A stretch of DNA of 64,000 bases from Aedes albopictus (GCF_035046485.1 NC_085137.1:11362252-11426251); one strand, 5' to 3'. Positions 34,849 through 45,215 are shown, counted from the first letter of the stretch. A program made the numbers and translations. Notes: generated by a model from the letters alone, not told the origin.

Positions 34849-35542
34849 CAGTGGGAAAAAATAGGTATAAAACGCGAATAAATTCAATATCTCTGCTCGG
34901 AGTGGATGGATTCGAATGAATTTTTGACACAAACTGCAAAAATCTCTACAGTTTCAGATAAAAAGGGTGTCATTCGCCGCACGATGCTGGAAATCAGTGT
35001 ATTGAGCTCGTTTTACCCCGTGCTCTCTTTTTCACACCTTTTTGAGAAAAGCCTCATCTATTCCCGACTAGCGTGCAAAATAAATGACTTATTTAACACG
35101 TATTTGTGTAGAAACTTCCATTGTATCGGAAATTTGACACAAGATTGTTCCTTCTCTTGTCGATTGCATTTCACTCCGGGTGGAGATGCATGTGAAAATT
35201 TAAAGAAATAGGGGATATCGGGGTTATTTGAAGATATTTAAATTTTTAAGGCCGTGCGGTGAGCTAAACCAGCTCCATTCGATACTGCGGAAGTTTTAAC
35301 ACAAATACGAGTCAAATAAATCATTTATTTTGCACTTCAGGATTTTTCCAAAAAGTTGAAAAAAGAGAGAGTGGGGTAAAACGGGCCCGAAACACTGATT
35401 TCCAGCATCGTGCGGCGAATGACCCCCTCCTTATCCGAAACTGTAGAGTTTTTGCAGTTTGTGTCACATTTTCATTCGAATCCATCCACTCCGAGCAGAG
35501 ATATTGAATTTATTCGCGTTTTATACCTATTTTTTCCCATTG
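34849..35542. mobile_element. foldback MITE, 694 bp, with TGCA target duplication
   Basis: The ends CAGTGGGAAAAAATAGGTAT and, on the minus strand, CAATGGGAAAAAATAGGTAT are inverted over more than 200 bp. TGCA occurs on both sides (34845-34848, 35543-35546). It interrupts the edge of the satellite array. Frames at 34718-34939, 34906-35211 and 35410-35640 are mirrored arm translations and not genes. Confidence 0.85.
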
Positions 35543-35557
35543 TGCAATGTTTCGTGA

Positions 35558-35690
35558 TCACTAGTGCCACCTACTGGAGCGAATACGTACTAAATTACGT
35601 ACTATCGAAGAGTCCTCGATCTTCTCAACAACTTTGCTGAAGACACCAGTCTTCCAAAATGCTTCATTTCTCCGCAGTTATCGCAAAAGT
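35558..35690 (+). repeat. diverged outlying unit of the satellite family
   Basis: 'CTAGTGCCACCTACTGGAGC' and 'CAACTTTGCTGAAGACACCA' follow the array order. It is displaced from the array by the 34849-35542 insertion. Another diverged unit lies at about 36010-36140. Confidence 0.6.
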
Positions 35691-35694
35691 TACT

Positions 35695-35790
35695 GATCTA
35701 TAAATAGATCACTGGGCGTTTGAGGCATCTGATCTATAAATAGATCACTGGGCGTTTGAGGCATCTGATCTATAAATAGATCACTGGGCG
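35695..35790 (+). repeat. 36-bp tandem repeat, 2.7 copies
   Basis: Units start at 35695, 35731 and 35767 and appear identical. Each begins with the palindrome GATCTATAAATAGATC, which contains a TATA-box-like CTATAAATAG, followed by 'ACTGGGCGTTTGAGGCATCT'. Confidence 0.9.
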
Positions 35791-36311
35791 GAAATGGGTT
35801 AAAAGCCGTTTGGTTCAAGTTTCTAACTGACTAGGGGTAGTTGAAATTTTGAAAAATCATGCACTTTATATTTATTCAAAAAATATTCAACATGTTGTAA
35901 CTTCTTATAAAGTGTCCAAAGATTTTGCCAAAAAATAGTTTCTCAACTAGTCAAAATTTGTTGAAAACATTTTGAGAAATTCTAAACTATTGTAAAATTT
36001 TAATTAGCGTCGCCCAGTGTGTCTGAATCTCACATCCAATAGTAAATCAGCTGTAAGTTTTTGACTTATCAAACAACTTTGCCAAAGACACTAACTCTCT
36101 AAGTAATTATGACTCTGACATATAGAGGATGGATTTTTTTTGTCAGAACTAGGTCTATTTGTCTCTGGAATCACAGAAATTGATGCCCCTAAGTGGTATG
36201 CAGATCCTCAGGTATGTCTTTGGTACAATAGCTGCTCGCCTAGCTGCTCGCACATCTTAAAGCGTTTTTAATTGAATCAATGACATTGCATAAATTATTG
36301 AAAAAATGTTT
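35791..36311. other. AT-rich sequence
   Basis: Apart from the diverged satellite unit at about 36010-36140, no feature was recognised. Confidence 0.45.
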
Positions 36312-38036
36312 AATTCGACAGCGTGATTAGTTTTATGCTGCAAAATCTAAATATCTGGCGGTGCGAAGTAATGAATATCAACGGTTTAGTCTTTGGGACA
36401 ATATTAGATGAATACGGATGGTACTAGGCCGAAGATGGGTACCATTAACCTTTATGAAGGAGTTTTCATACTGCTAATAGCAATAACTTGACCCTCCGAG
36501 CCATTTATCACAAAACGGATTTTTAATAGAATAAAGTTGCTCTTGGAGCAGTTAAAATAATGCAATAATATATTCACAAATTCGGACAATTTTGTCTGAT
36601 TATTCTGATTCAAAAATTATGTGCATTTTCGTGACGTTACAACGCGAGCAGAACCCTGTTTGAAACTGAACGGGCGTTGTAATGTAATAGTCGATTATCC
36701 AAAAACGAATCTGAATGTATGTATATGTTTTATTTCACTGCGTTGAAGAACAAACCAATAAATTTCTATGGTGGGAGAAATTTTCAGTTTAAAATAAAAA
36801 CCCGAGCAAATTTTTCAAGATGTTGGTTGCGCGGTAGAGGGGGTCGAGTTCTAGCGCGTTGTAACGTCACGCTACAAATACGCATTTTAAACATTTTTTC
36901 TAATGAAAACTAAATGTTAAACAGGTCAAACATATCGAAAATTTTTCAAGGAATCTGAATATGATAAAATATTTTGAGGTTTACAGTCGTTTTTAAGAAT
37001 TATAGTGAAAAATCTGACTACGAATGCGTAGAAACGTTGTAACGTCACGGTAAAATGTGCCTTATCTCGACGGCGTGATGAGTTATATGCTGAAAAATTT
37101 AAATAGGGTCTGGGACCATTTGGGCAGGAGCACCTATTTTGGGCACTTGTTGCTATAACTCAGTCAATTTCAAACCGATTGACAATTTTTGAACATAGCT
37201 AGATACTGCGCCTTCCTGATCGCGTTTCAAAAATTAGGTCAATCGGTTAAAAAATGACTGAGTTATAGCAGCAAGTGCCCAAAATAGGTGCTCCTGCCCA
37301 AATGGTCCCAGACCCTATCTGGCAGTGCAAAATAATGGATCTCAGCGTGTTAGTCTTTGGAACAAAACTAGAAGAATATGGGTGATACTAAACCAAAGAT
37401 GGGTGCCGGTGTCATTAACCTTCATGAAGGAGTATTCATACTATTGATTAGCAATAACTTGGCCCTCCGAGCCATTTATCACAAAACGGATTTTCATTAG
37501 AATAAAGTTCCCGTTGAAGCAGTGAAGATAATGCAATGATATATTCACAAATTCGGGTAAATTTGGCTGATTATTCTGATTCTAACATGGTGTGCATTTT
37601 CGTGACGTTACAATGCGAGCAGAACCCTGTTTGAAACTGAACGGGCGTTGTAACGTCACGAAATGTAAAAGTCGATTATTCAAAAACAAATCCGAAATTT
37701 AAATGTTTTATTCCATTGAATTGAAGATCAAATCAATAAATTTCAATGGTGGGAAAAAATTCAGAATATCATAAAAATCCGAGCAGATTTTTTAAGATGT
37801 TGGTAGAGCGTTAGAGAGGGTCGGATTCTAGCGCGTTGTAACGTCACGCTACAAATACGCATTTTGAACACGTTTTTCTAATGGAAACAAAATGTTCAAT
37901 AGATCAAATAAATCAGAAATTTTACAAGGAATCCGAATATGAAAAAATATTTTGCGGTTTTCGCTCGTTTTCATGAGTTATAGAGGAAAATCTGACTACG
38001 AATGCGTCAAAACGTTGTAACGTCGCGGTAGAATGT
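36312..38036 (+). repeat. tandem duplication of a ~750-bp block, second copy split by a MITE
   Basis: Copy 1 (36312-37062) and copy 2 (37063-38036) share 'AAAACGGATTTT', 'TTTTCGTGACGTTACAA', 'CAGAACCCTGTTTGAAACTG' and 'AGCGCGTTGTAACGTCACGC' in the same order. CGTTGTAACGTCACG boxes recur about every 180 bp: near 36674, 36856 and 37034, and near 37647, 37832 and 38012. The 210-bp difference is the MITE. Confidence 0.85.
37106..37315. mobile_element. 210-bp MITE with TA target and a paralogous empty site
   Basis: The ends GGGTCTGGGACCATTTGGGC are inverted over about 60 bp and nearly perfect. TA flanks it at 37104-37105 and 37316-37317. The duplicate block has the uninterrupted site at 36352-36353 ('AAATATCTGGC'). 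A related element is at 38911-39135. Confidence 0.95.
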
Positions 38037-38245
38037 ATCTATTACTAATTGCTCACTTCACACATCTCACTGCTCATCATTTTTGGAAAATTTTATTGAA
38101 CATGGAACTTTTAAGAAAAATTGAAATTAATACTAGAATTAATATGTACCCATAGACTGATGTGATGAGCTTATGATAGCAAAATTGAACTTGCGACAAA
38201 TTAAGTTTACGTCGTTTCCATAGAGTTTCCAAACAAAGTATGCTG

Positions 38246-38330
38246 CAGTCATTGCGTAATTATGGGTCACAATGTCATTCAGTTCACCAAGCTATTCAAA
38301 TGAGATTGACCCATAATTGTGCTATGACTG
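38246..38330. mobile_element. 85-bp inverted-repeat element
   Basis: The ends CAGTCATTGCGTAATTATGG and, on the minus strand, CAGTCATAGCACAATTATGG are inverted around a short centre. The right flank is TA, the left is TG. Confidence 0.65.
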
Positions 38331-38570
38331 TACTAGCCGCGAGCGGTTTTTGAAAGAATACGTAAAATTAGACAATTTGGCGATAAAAAGTCAAAATCGT
38401 CAAAAATTAACAAGGGACAACTATGCTGCACACGGCAGAGTATAACTCATATGACTTAGAGACTAACTATTTTAGTCGAGTCTCCTATTAGACGTTGCCA
38501 CTCATTTTACATTCTCCGCAATTTTTCAGCTGTCTTGCATCCTGCTGATTTTTTGAGCACTAACTGCTTA

Positions 38571-38740
38571 GGCGCTGTCCATAAACTACGTTGACTAATT
38601 TTTAGCCATCTCAGATCCCCCTCTCTTCTCGTAGACTTTTGTTCACAAAAATTTCTCGAAATTTGTATGGAGTGTAGACTTTGGCCAGACCCCCACGTCC
38701 CCCCCCCCCCTAAGAGTCTACGTAGTTTATGGACAGGCCG
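38571..38740. mobile_element. 170-bp MITE with TTA target duplication
   Basis: The ends GGCGCTGTCCATAAACTACG and, on the minus strand, CGGCCTGTCCATAAACTACG are inverted. TTA flanks both sides (38568-38570, 38741-38743), the three-base target of PIF/Harbinger elements. A poly(C) tract lies near the right end. Confidence 0.8.
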
Positions 38741-38910
38741 TTACTATAGACTCATCACTTTACAAAAAATGAACTAAATTGGTTAGAAGACAGCCAGTGG
38801 TGGGCATAAAGTGGGTGGCAGCGTCTAATGGTAGACCCGGCTGTACTTATGCAATACACGCATACACGTCCGGTGCCGACTAGCTCAAACAGTCATACAG
38901 TTCTTAGCTA

Positions 38911-39135
38911 GGGTATCGCGCTACTTGGGCGGTGCTTTTCTTCGTCTGTTATTTTCGTCTGTTTTCCACTGTAACTCGGTCAATTTTGAACCGATTGACT
39001 TGAAATTTTGTACACGGGTAGATACTATACCTATCTCACCGCATTCCAAGAATTGTGTCAATTGGTTCAAGATTGACTGAGTTATAGTGGAAAACAGACG
39101 AATATAGAAGCCACCGCCCAAGTAGCGCGATTCCC
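38911..39135. mobile_element. 225-bp TA-flanked MITE, relative of 37106-37315
   Basis: The ends GGGTATCGCGCTACTTGGGC and, on the minus strand, GGGAATCGCGCTACTTGGGC are inverted. TA flanks it at 38909-38910 and 39136-39137. The interior 'AACTCGGTCAATTTTGAACC' resembles that of the 210-bp element, though the outer ends differ. The 38921-39121 frame is not a gene. Confidence 0.85.
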
Positions 39136-39179
39136 TAGTACTTTTTTAAGATGCACTAACGGAAAACGGACATTCCAGT

Positions 39180-40290
39180 TATTCACCTCTCTTCCATTCA
39201 GTCCCAACTGGTAGAGTTGCGTTCCACAACAACGGCAATAAACCCATCTTCATGAAGCACTTTGCAGATTTCGCTATCTCTATCTTGCGGAGATACCTCC
39301 CCGCCCGCGCCCAATTCACCGTCGAGCTTATCGTTCGAATTTTTATTGTTTTATTTAAATTAATCCTGAAAAATGCGCTATCATATCATATTTTCGGGCT
39401 TTTTTTTCTCTCCTGAACCGTCCAGAAGTAAAGTGCTTACCTCCTCTGCCTCCGCCTCCGCCATCACCGTAACTATCCTCGCAGACGTTCATTCACTCTT
39501 ATTCCGCCGCACGGCCGAAACTTATCAACTATTGATATCAACTTATTTATCATATTTATATTTCTTTTCGTTCTTTAATGTGCCCTCCTCGTCCCCGGGA
39601 GATAAACGGCGCGACGCGGCGCAGCGTGGCACACGGCCACCGAGGTCCGGGCTTTTGTTTCTGTGCGCGCGAAATTGATTTCAAACACCGGCCAAACAGC
39701 GAGCATTATTCCGTTGGAATAATTTATGCATATTAAGTTTTTTTTTTCCTCTTCCACCAACTCACTCTCGGTGCGTGGTCTTTCGAGAGGCCGCGACCGC
39801 GGCCGCGGTGCGAGATTTCCTTATTGGTCGGGTGGTTGGTTCGGGATGGCCGCAGCCGCGGCTTGAAATGCGCAGATAAGTGCGATTTTTCGGTGCGCGG
39901 CGAAACTTGAAACGATCCGAGCAGATTTCGGCGCATTCTTGTGGGCTACAGTCAGAGACCTCAATTGCACCGAGTCAGTTTTATTAATTAATTGATTAAT
40001 TACCGATGATCAGTATCAACGCGCCTGCAAGAAGAGTTGAGCCGACCTCAAATCCAAAGCCGGTGCAGTCGGCTTTCGTGGGTGCGGGGAAGTCGGGGAG
40101 AGGACAAGAAACCCAAGGTCGGCCAATTTGTCCGGCTAAAGTGCAGGCATTAAGAGGAACAAAAATGTGCACCGCCGAGCAACCGGCAACGCCAACGACG
40201 TTGTAGGAAGGTGAAGACCCAAGGGTGATGAGGCGCTTCAAAACAAAACTAAAAGCATCTGGTTCTGGTTCGTCGTCGCACACTGAGACG
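39180..40290. promoter_or_regulatory. GC-richer island with a homeodomain-site cluster
   Basis: It is single-copy-looking, with GC-palindromes such as 'CCGCGACCGCGGCCGCGG' (39791) and 'CCGCAGCCGCGG' (39850), a GATA-type 'CAGATAAG' (39872), and overlapping TAAT cores at 39980-40003. Such clustering is typical of insect developmental enhancers, but binding cannot be shown from sequence. Frames on both strands (39373-40283) compete and lack domains. Confidence 0.4.
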
Positions 40291-40604
40291 GGTCTGAAAA
40301 AAGATGGTCAAATTTGTTCAAGGATAATCTGTTGTTTATTATGAATTGCTTGTAAATGTGTACAGCATTATTTGGTTAGGTACCAAATGCTTTTCTTTTT
40401 GCTAAAAAGAGGTGTTGTTTTGTTTTCATTTTACTGAAAATTAACAATTGTTTTTCTAGATTAGATAAAAACATAAAGTTTTGTCTGTGATAAAATCATT
40501 GAATCAAGCATTTTAATCTTCCTTTTGCATCACATTGGCAACAGCTCGCTGACATAGTATACGGTTTAGGTCAAAAATGCCAAAGATAGGTTAAAGAATA
40601 ACGG

Positions 40605-41190
40605 TGTCAGGCCATTCGGCCGAAGGTCATTAGGCCGAATGGTCATTAGGCCGAATGGTCATCAGGCCGAATGGTCATTGGGTCTTCTTCTTGCCGTTAC
40701 GTCCCCATTGAGACAAAGCCTGCTTCTCAGTTTAGTTAGTGTTCTATGAACACTTCCACAGTTATTAACTGAGAGCTTACTCTGCAAATTACCATTTTGC
40801 ATGTCTGTATCGTGTGACAGGCCATGAATTTTTCCTTCTTTTAAATATAGGCTGTTCTTTCTAGCATCATTGCTAAAATAGTTTTTGGCGCTGAAACTGC
40901 TGATATTCAATTCCTAATTTTTCCTTCTTTAAAACATAGGCTAATCTTTCTAGTTTCATTGTTAAACTAGTTTTTGGCAAAAATTGTTGGAAAAGGTAAA
41001 AACAACGGCTAACTTTCAATTCGTCCTGATGACCATTCGGCCTAATGGCCATTCGGCCTAATGATCATTCGGCCTAATGACCATTCGGCCTAATGATCAT
41101 TCGGTCTAATAACAATTCGGCCTAATGACCTTCGGCCAAATGGCCTTCGGCCTAATGACCTTCGTCCTAATGACCTTCGGCCTAATGACC
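40605..41190. repeat. 16-bp 'AGGCCGAATGGTCATT' minisatellite in inverted arms
   Basis: The left arm (about 40617-40680) reads AGGCCGAATGGTCATT; the right arm (about 41028-41190) is the reverse complement with about nine copies. Between them lie a SINE fragment and a ~65-bp direct duplication ('ATAGGCTGTTCTTTCTAGCA' near 40849, a variant near 40937). Confidence 0.85.
40684..40815 (-). mobile_element. SINE fragment, Feilai-like
   Basis: 'CTTCTTCTTGCCGTTACGTC', 'ACTTCCACAGTTATTAACTG' and 'TATCGTGTGACAGGCCATGA' match the 9447-9667 copy. The tRNA-like head is missing. Confidence 0.8.
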
Positions 41191-41199
41191 CAGCATCAA

Positions 41200-42060
41200 G
41201 AATAACATATCTTGAGGGTGAATAAAATATCGGAACTACAATGTACGTTACATTACAGCCCATTACAGCGCGTAATTTTCATAGGGACAAGGAGCGACAC
41301 TTTAAACCTGAATATCTCGGGATTGTAATTGTTTTTGAACAGCACCGATAACGTGATCACGATACCTCAAAAAGTAGTTGACCAATCTGCAAATATTCTT
41401 TTGAATTGTTCGTCTTTCTAATCTCGGGGTACTGAACGGTTTACTATTCCGAAATATTGTACAGTTGACTTGAAATAAGTTTTATTTTTCACATCTTCAA
41501 TATCGACTTTTTTTTGTACAAAATGCATCGAGAATTTTTGTTTTTGTAATTCATATTTTAACTTCGGGTTTGTGCAAATGTTTTTTTCAATCAGTAACGT
41601 TCCGGTCGTCTTGAAAGGTTGGGTTAGGTGAGGCAAAAGTTGGAGTGGATAAGAGTACTTTTGGAAGTTTTTGAGCTCAATTAAAATTGTTTCTTTTCGA
41701 TGTCAATGTTGTTTAAAACCAACGAATAGTCTTTCACTCAAAAAATATGAAAATTGATAATTATTTTGATAAGTTAAAACAGTGATAACCAAAATGCGGC
41801 CCGCGTGCTGCAAACTGATTTTGAAATTTATTACTGAATTACTGATAGGCTCAATAATTAAATGACAATCACACATTTTAACACAACTATTTCAATATTT
41901 GTGTGAAAATTAATATTATTTACTGAACGCAAGAAGGAGTTTTTCAAAAGAATTATCATACCATTCTATATTTTTTGCAGAATTTTCTTTTCAAAATCAG
42001 CTATTAGTTTTTACAGTTATTTCACAAAGAATATTTCTGAAGGTTTTCAAAAAATGTTAA
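41200..42060. other. AT-rich sequence, no feature accepted
   Basis: The 72-codon minus frame at 41418-41636 is lysine-rich with no family recognised. 'ATGCGGCCCGCGTGC' near 41795 is an isolated GC-rich string of unknown origin. Confidence 0.45.
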
Positions 42061-43800
42061 AATTTCCTTCAATGATTCTTACAACGAAATCTTTTAGAAG
42101 TTTTTAGGCAATTCTTCTGTAAACTCCCAAATTTTACCTAGAAATCGTCATACACTTTGAAATAAAGGCTTCGAAAAACTTTAAAGGAAATAGATAATAG
42201 AAACTCTTTTAGGAAAAGTGCTCACAAGATTTTAAAGAAATTTTATCAATACGAGCATCAAATGATTTCCTACAGAAATATTTCCAAAGACTCCTTCAGT
42301 AGTTGAGGGATTTCTCTTGAATATAAATAAAAGAGATTTAATCAGAATTCTTCCACGATTTTGTTTGTTTTTGGAATTCATCTAAAGCTTTTTCAAAAGA
42401 TCTTCAGTCAATCTTTCGGATATTTCCAGGGCTCCTCCAGGAATCCCTTGGAACATTTTGTCAGAGATTACTGAAGAAATTTCTAGAAAGTTTATTTTTG
42501 GTAACGTTCTGACCGTTTCTTCAGTATTATCTCCTGGATTCCTTAAGAGATTTCTCCAGGAATTATTTGAGGTATACCTGTACGGATTTTACAGAAGTAC
42601 TTTATGAAATCACACAAAAAAGACTGAAGAAATTGTTCAAGTATGGACTTTTAAAATGAATTCCTGGAGAATCTCCAGTGGAGATATTAGATTTTTTTTT
42701 GAAAAATTTCCTGAAGAGATTACTAAACAAAGGGTTCTAAGTAAGCAATTTTATAAGTAATCTTTGAAGGAGTTTTTGCAACATTCTCTTAGAAATACCT
42801 GGAGAAATTCCTTGAGATGTCTGGAGGAATTCCTAGAGCATTTTTTATGAGAAAATAATTGAAGTTACCTTTGAAGGAGTTTCTGGAGAAACCCCTACAG
42901 AATACCTGGAGCAATCCGTTGAGATGGCTCAAGTGGAATTCCTAGAAGAAACTAATGAAAAACTTTTGGAGAAATTCAAGCAAAAGTTCCTGGAGGAGTT
43001 TCTGAAAAAAAAATCCCCGATGAGATTTCTAAAGGACACTCTTCGGGAATTTCTGAAGTAAATCTCGAAAAAAATTCTGTAGTAATTCGACCAGAAACTG
43101 CAAACAAAGTTGTGGGTGGAGCTCGTGAATATATCCGTAAATTAATTGCTGAAGGTATCCGTGGAGGATGTTCTGAAGCAAATCCTGGAAGAACTGCTGG
43201 ATATACTTCTGGAGGAGTTTTTATTAGTATTTCCTGCAAAATGTCTGAAAATATAAGTGGGCATGAACCCCCTGAAACATTTCCATAAATAATCGCAAAA
43301 GTAATTTTTGGAGGAGTCCCAGCAATAGTTGGAAACAAATCCGGAAGAATTCTTAATAGAGTCACCGAAAATGTTTCTAAAAGATTTGAAATTTTCGAAG
43401 TAATATCTGAAGAAATGCATGAAATTCCATGAAGAATTCCTAGAGATATTCCTAAAAATACGTTTAGAAGCAAATCCGGAAATGATTTCTGAAAGAACCC
43501 TTGAAAGAATCTCTGAAGGGGTTCCTAATGGGTTCCGGAAAAAAAATCCTAAAGAAAATTTCAAAGAATTCCAAGAGAAGTGCATGTTATGAAATATTCG
43601 AGGAACTTCTGAGAAGCTCTCTGAAGGAACTTCAACAAGAATCTCTCGAGAACTTTCCAAAAGATTTTCTGAAGTAACGTCTGAGAGAATCCACGCAGGA
43701 ATTCCAGAAAGGAGCCTCACGGGGAGCTTCAACAAAAAATTTAGAAAGCATTCCAGCCAAAAAAAAAAACTGAATTTCTGAATGAATTGTTGGAGAAATG
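42061..43800. repeat. long degenerate AATTCC array
   Basis: Mostly the purine-rich sense ('GGAATTCCTGGAGAAATTTC'). On the minus strand it leaves open frames of 197 codons (43142-43735) and 165 codons (42976-43473), the longest in the window. They overlap in different phases and are repetitive in S, I, F, R and N. They are composition effects. Confidence 0.8.
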
Positions 43801-43848
43801 CACTGCAGGACCTTGGATTGATACTTTACTTAAAACCTAAAAAAAATA

Positions 43849-44043
43849 TCATCCTGATTCACAAATTTTCACCCCATTGAAAATGTACCTTACTTTACCG
43901 GTCAGACTAAGGCCTGAGTGTCCTCTGCCGTACGTAGGAGTCGTCTCCATCACTCGGTTCATGACTGTGCGTCTCCAGTTCCGCACTCTGCAAAGGGTTC
44001 GCAAATCATCCTCCACTTTATCAACCATAACAAAATGTTTCAA
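43849..44043 (-). pseudogene. relic of a non-LTR retrotransposon reverse transcriptase C-terminus
   Basis: The minus-strand translation contains VEDDLRTLCRVRNWRRT followed by GRGHSGLSL. Insect non-LTR ORF2 proteins commonly end in a stretch of this kind (a 'VEDDLRTLGVRNWRR...ARTHSGL' style tail, from memory). Relative to that pattern there is an extra residue and a shortened segment. No other part of ORF2 is nearby, and the flanks are an AATTCC array and AT-rich sequence. It is a dead fragment. Confidence 0.5.
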
Positions 44044-44304
44044 ACTCGGCTCAATTTTCTCCCATTTATTGAAATGTTTCTAATAATCTGAAAAATAAAC
44101 CTTAAAAAGTTCCTATATGCTTGAAATCTGAAGATTTTTTCTATATGATCAGTTCAAAATCTACAATCATCCCCTCAAATATTTCTCAGATATGCGAATG
44201 TTCATACCGTCACGAATAACAATTTTAACAAAGTTCATTTTTTTACAGAATAACTTGTGGTTAGAAGGCATAAAATGTTGCTAATTGACAAATTGAGAGA
44301 TCGC

Positions 44305-44375
44305 GTTCTGGTGGGATTCGAATCCATGACCCGGTATTCGTTAGACCGGTGCTTTAACCAATTAAGCCACAGAAC
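44305..44375 (-). pseudogene. tRNA-Thr-like sequence, left arm
   Basis: On the minus strand it starts GTTCTGTGGCTTAATTGGTT and ends in CAGAAC, so a 6-bp acceptor stem (GTTCTG/CAGAAC) is intact. The D stem GCTT/AAGC and a B box GATTCGAATCCC are present. The anticodon loop region is CTAACGAAT, larger than the normal seven bases. It lacks a clean anticodon arm and is unlikely to be a working tRNA. Confidence 0.65.
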
Positions 44376-44506
44376 AGGTAATAATTCTGCGGAATTCTGG
44401 TTATTGGGCACAAACGCGAATGTGTTGTAGATTGGCATCTAAGCCGAAAGAGAGATGGTGTGGACTCGGATTCAGTTTGGCTTTCTTTTCTGCAGAATCA
44501 TTACCT

Positions 44507-44577
44507 GTTCTGTGACTTAGTTGGTTAAAGCACCGGTCTAGCGAATACGGGGTCGTGGGTTCGAATCCCACCAGGAT
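44507..44577 (+). pseudogene. tRNA-Thr-like sequence, right arm
   Basis: 'CTGTGACTTAGTTGGTTAAA' and 'GTGGGTTCGAATCCCACC' match the D and T arms of eukaryotic tRNA-Thr. The anticodon position reads CTAGCGA where Thr(AGT) has CTAGTAA. The acceptor stem is less complete than in the left copy (GTTCTG against CAGGAT). Confidence 0.65.
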
Positions 44578-44664
44578 GCGATTTATTTCCTCACAAATTC
44601 ATCTCTTATTTTGTCAATTAGCAACATTCTGTGCCTTCTAACTACAAGTTTTTCTGTATTTCTC

Positions 44665-45215
44665 TTGCTGTTCCTACAGAAATATTTCTTGGTATTGAAA
44701 GTCTCTTAAATAAAGACAAATCAATCAATCAATTTCTTGGTATTGTTTCAGAAATTTCTCTTATGATTTCTTCTGGAATGCCTCTACCAGTTCTTGGTGG
44801 GAATTCTCCAAGAATTGCTGCTTGAATTTCTCTCAAGAAATTTCTGCTGGGATTCCGTCAGGAATCACTCCAGATATTCCCCTAGAAATTCTTTTAGGAA
44901 TTCCTTCGTGAATTCCTCCACGAATCCTAACAAGAATTTCTTCAGAGATTTCAATAGGAATTCCTCCATTTTTATTTTCAAGAACTACTTCAGGGATTTA
45001 TCCAGAAATTCCTTTAGGGATACCTGTAAGGATTTTTTCAGTGATTAAAATAGAGATTCCTTCAGAAATTACTCAAGGGATTCATCCCGGAGGGAACTCC
45101 GGTAGAAAAACTACTTATGAAATTCATTCAGTATTCCATCAGACATTTTTGAAGGGTTTCGGGTAATTTCTCCAGAAATTTCACCGAGTATTTCTTTTAA
45201 GATTTCTGCAGAAAA
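44665..45215. repeat. degenerate AATTCC array with an embedded retroposon tail
   Basis: Pyrimidine-rich sense repeats. At 44695-44733 'GAAAGTCTCTTAAATAAAGA' and a (TCAA)n run are the same retroposon 3' end as at 13052-13104. Confidence 0.75.

Larger units (their letters stand above)
44246..44656. mobile_element. TA-flanked element carrying two head-to-head tRNA-like sequences
   Basis: The ends CAGAATAACTTGTGGTTAGA and, on the minus strand, CAGAAAAACTTGTAGTTAGA are inverted, and the pairing runs through most of both arms. TA flanks it at 44244-44245 and 44657-44658. Each arm holds a tRNA-Thr-like sequence with complete A and B boxes, transcribed away from the centre. The form of a MITE is combined with a pol III gene-like core; such a combination is uncommon. 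Confidence 0.85.

Noticed and set aside
43142..43735. Longest open frame in the window (197 codons, minus strand)
   Set aside because: It lies wholly in a degenerate AATTCC array, overlaps other long frames in different phases, and is built of repeated S/I/F/R/N residues with no domain.
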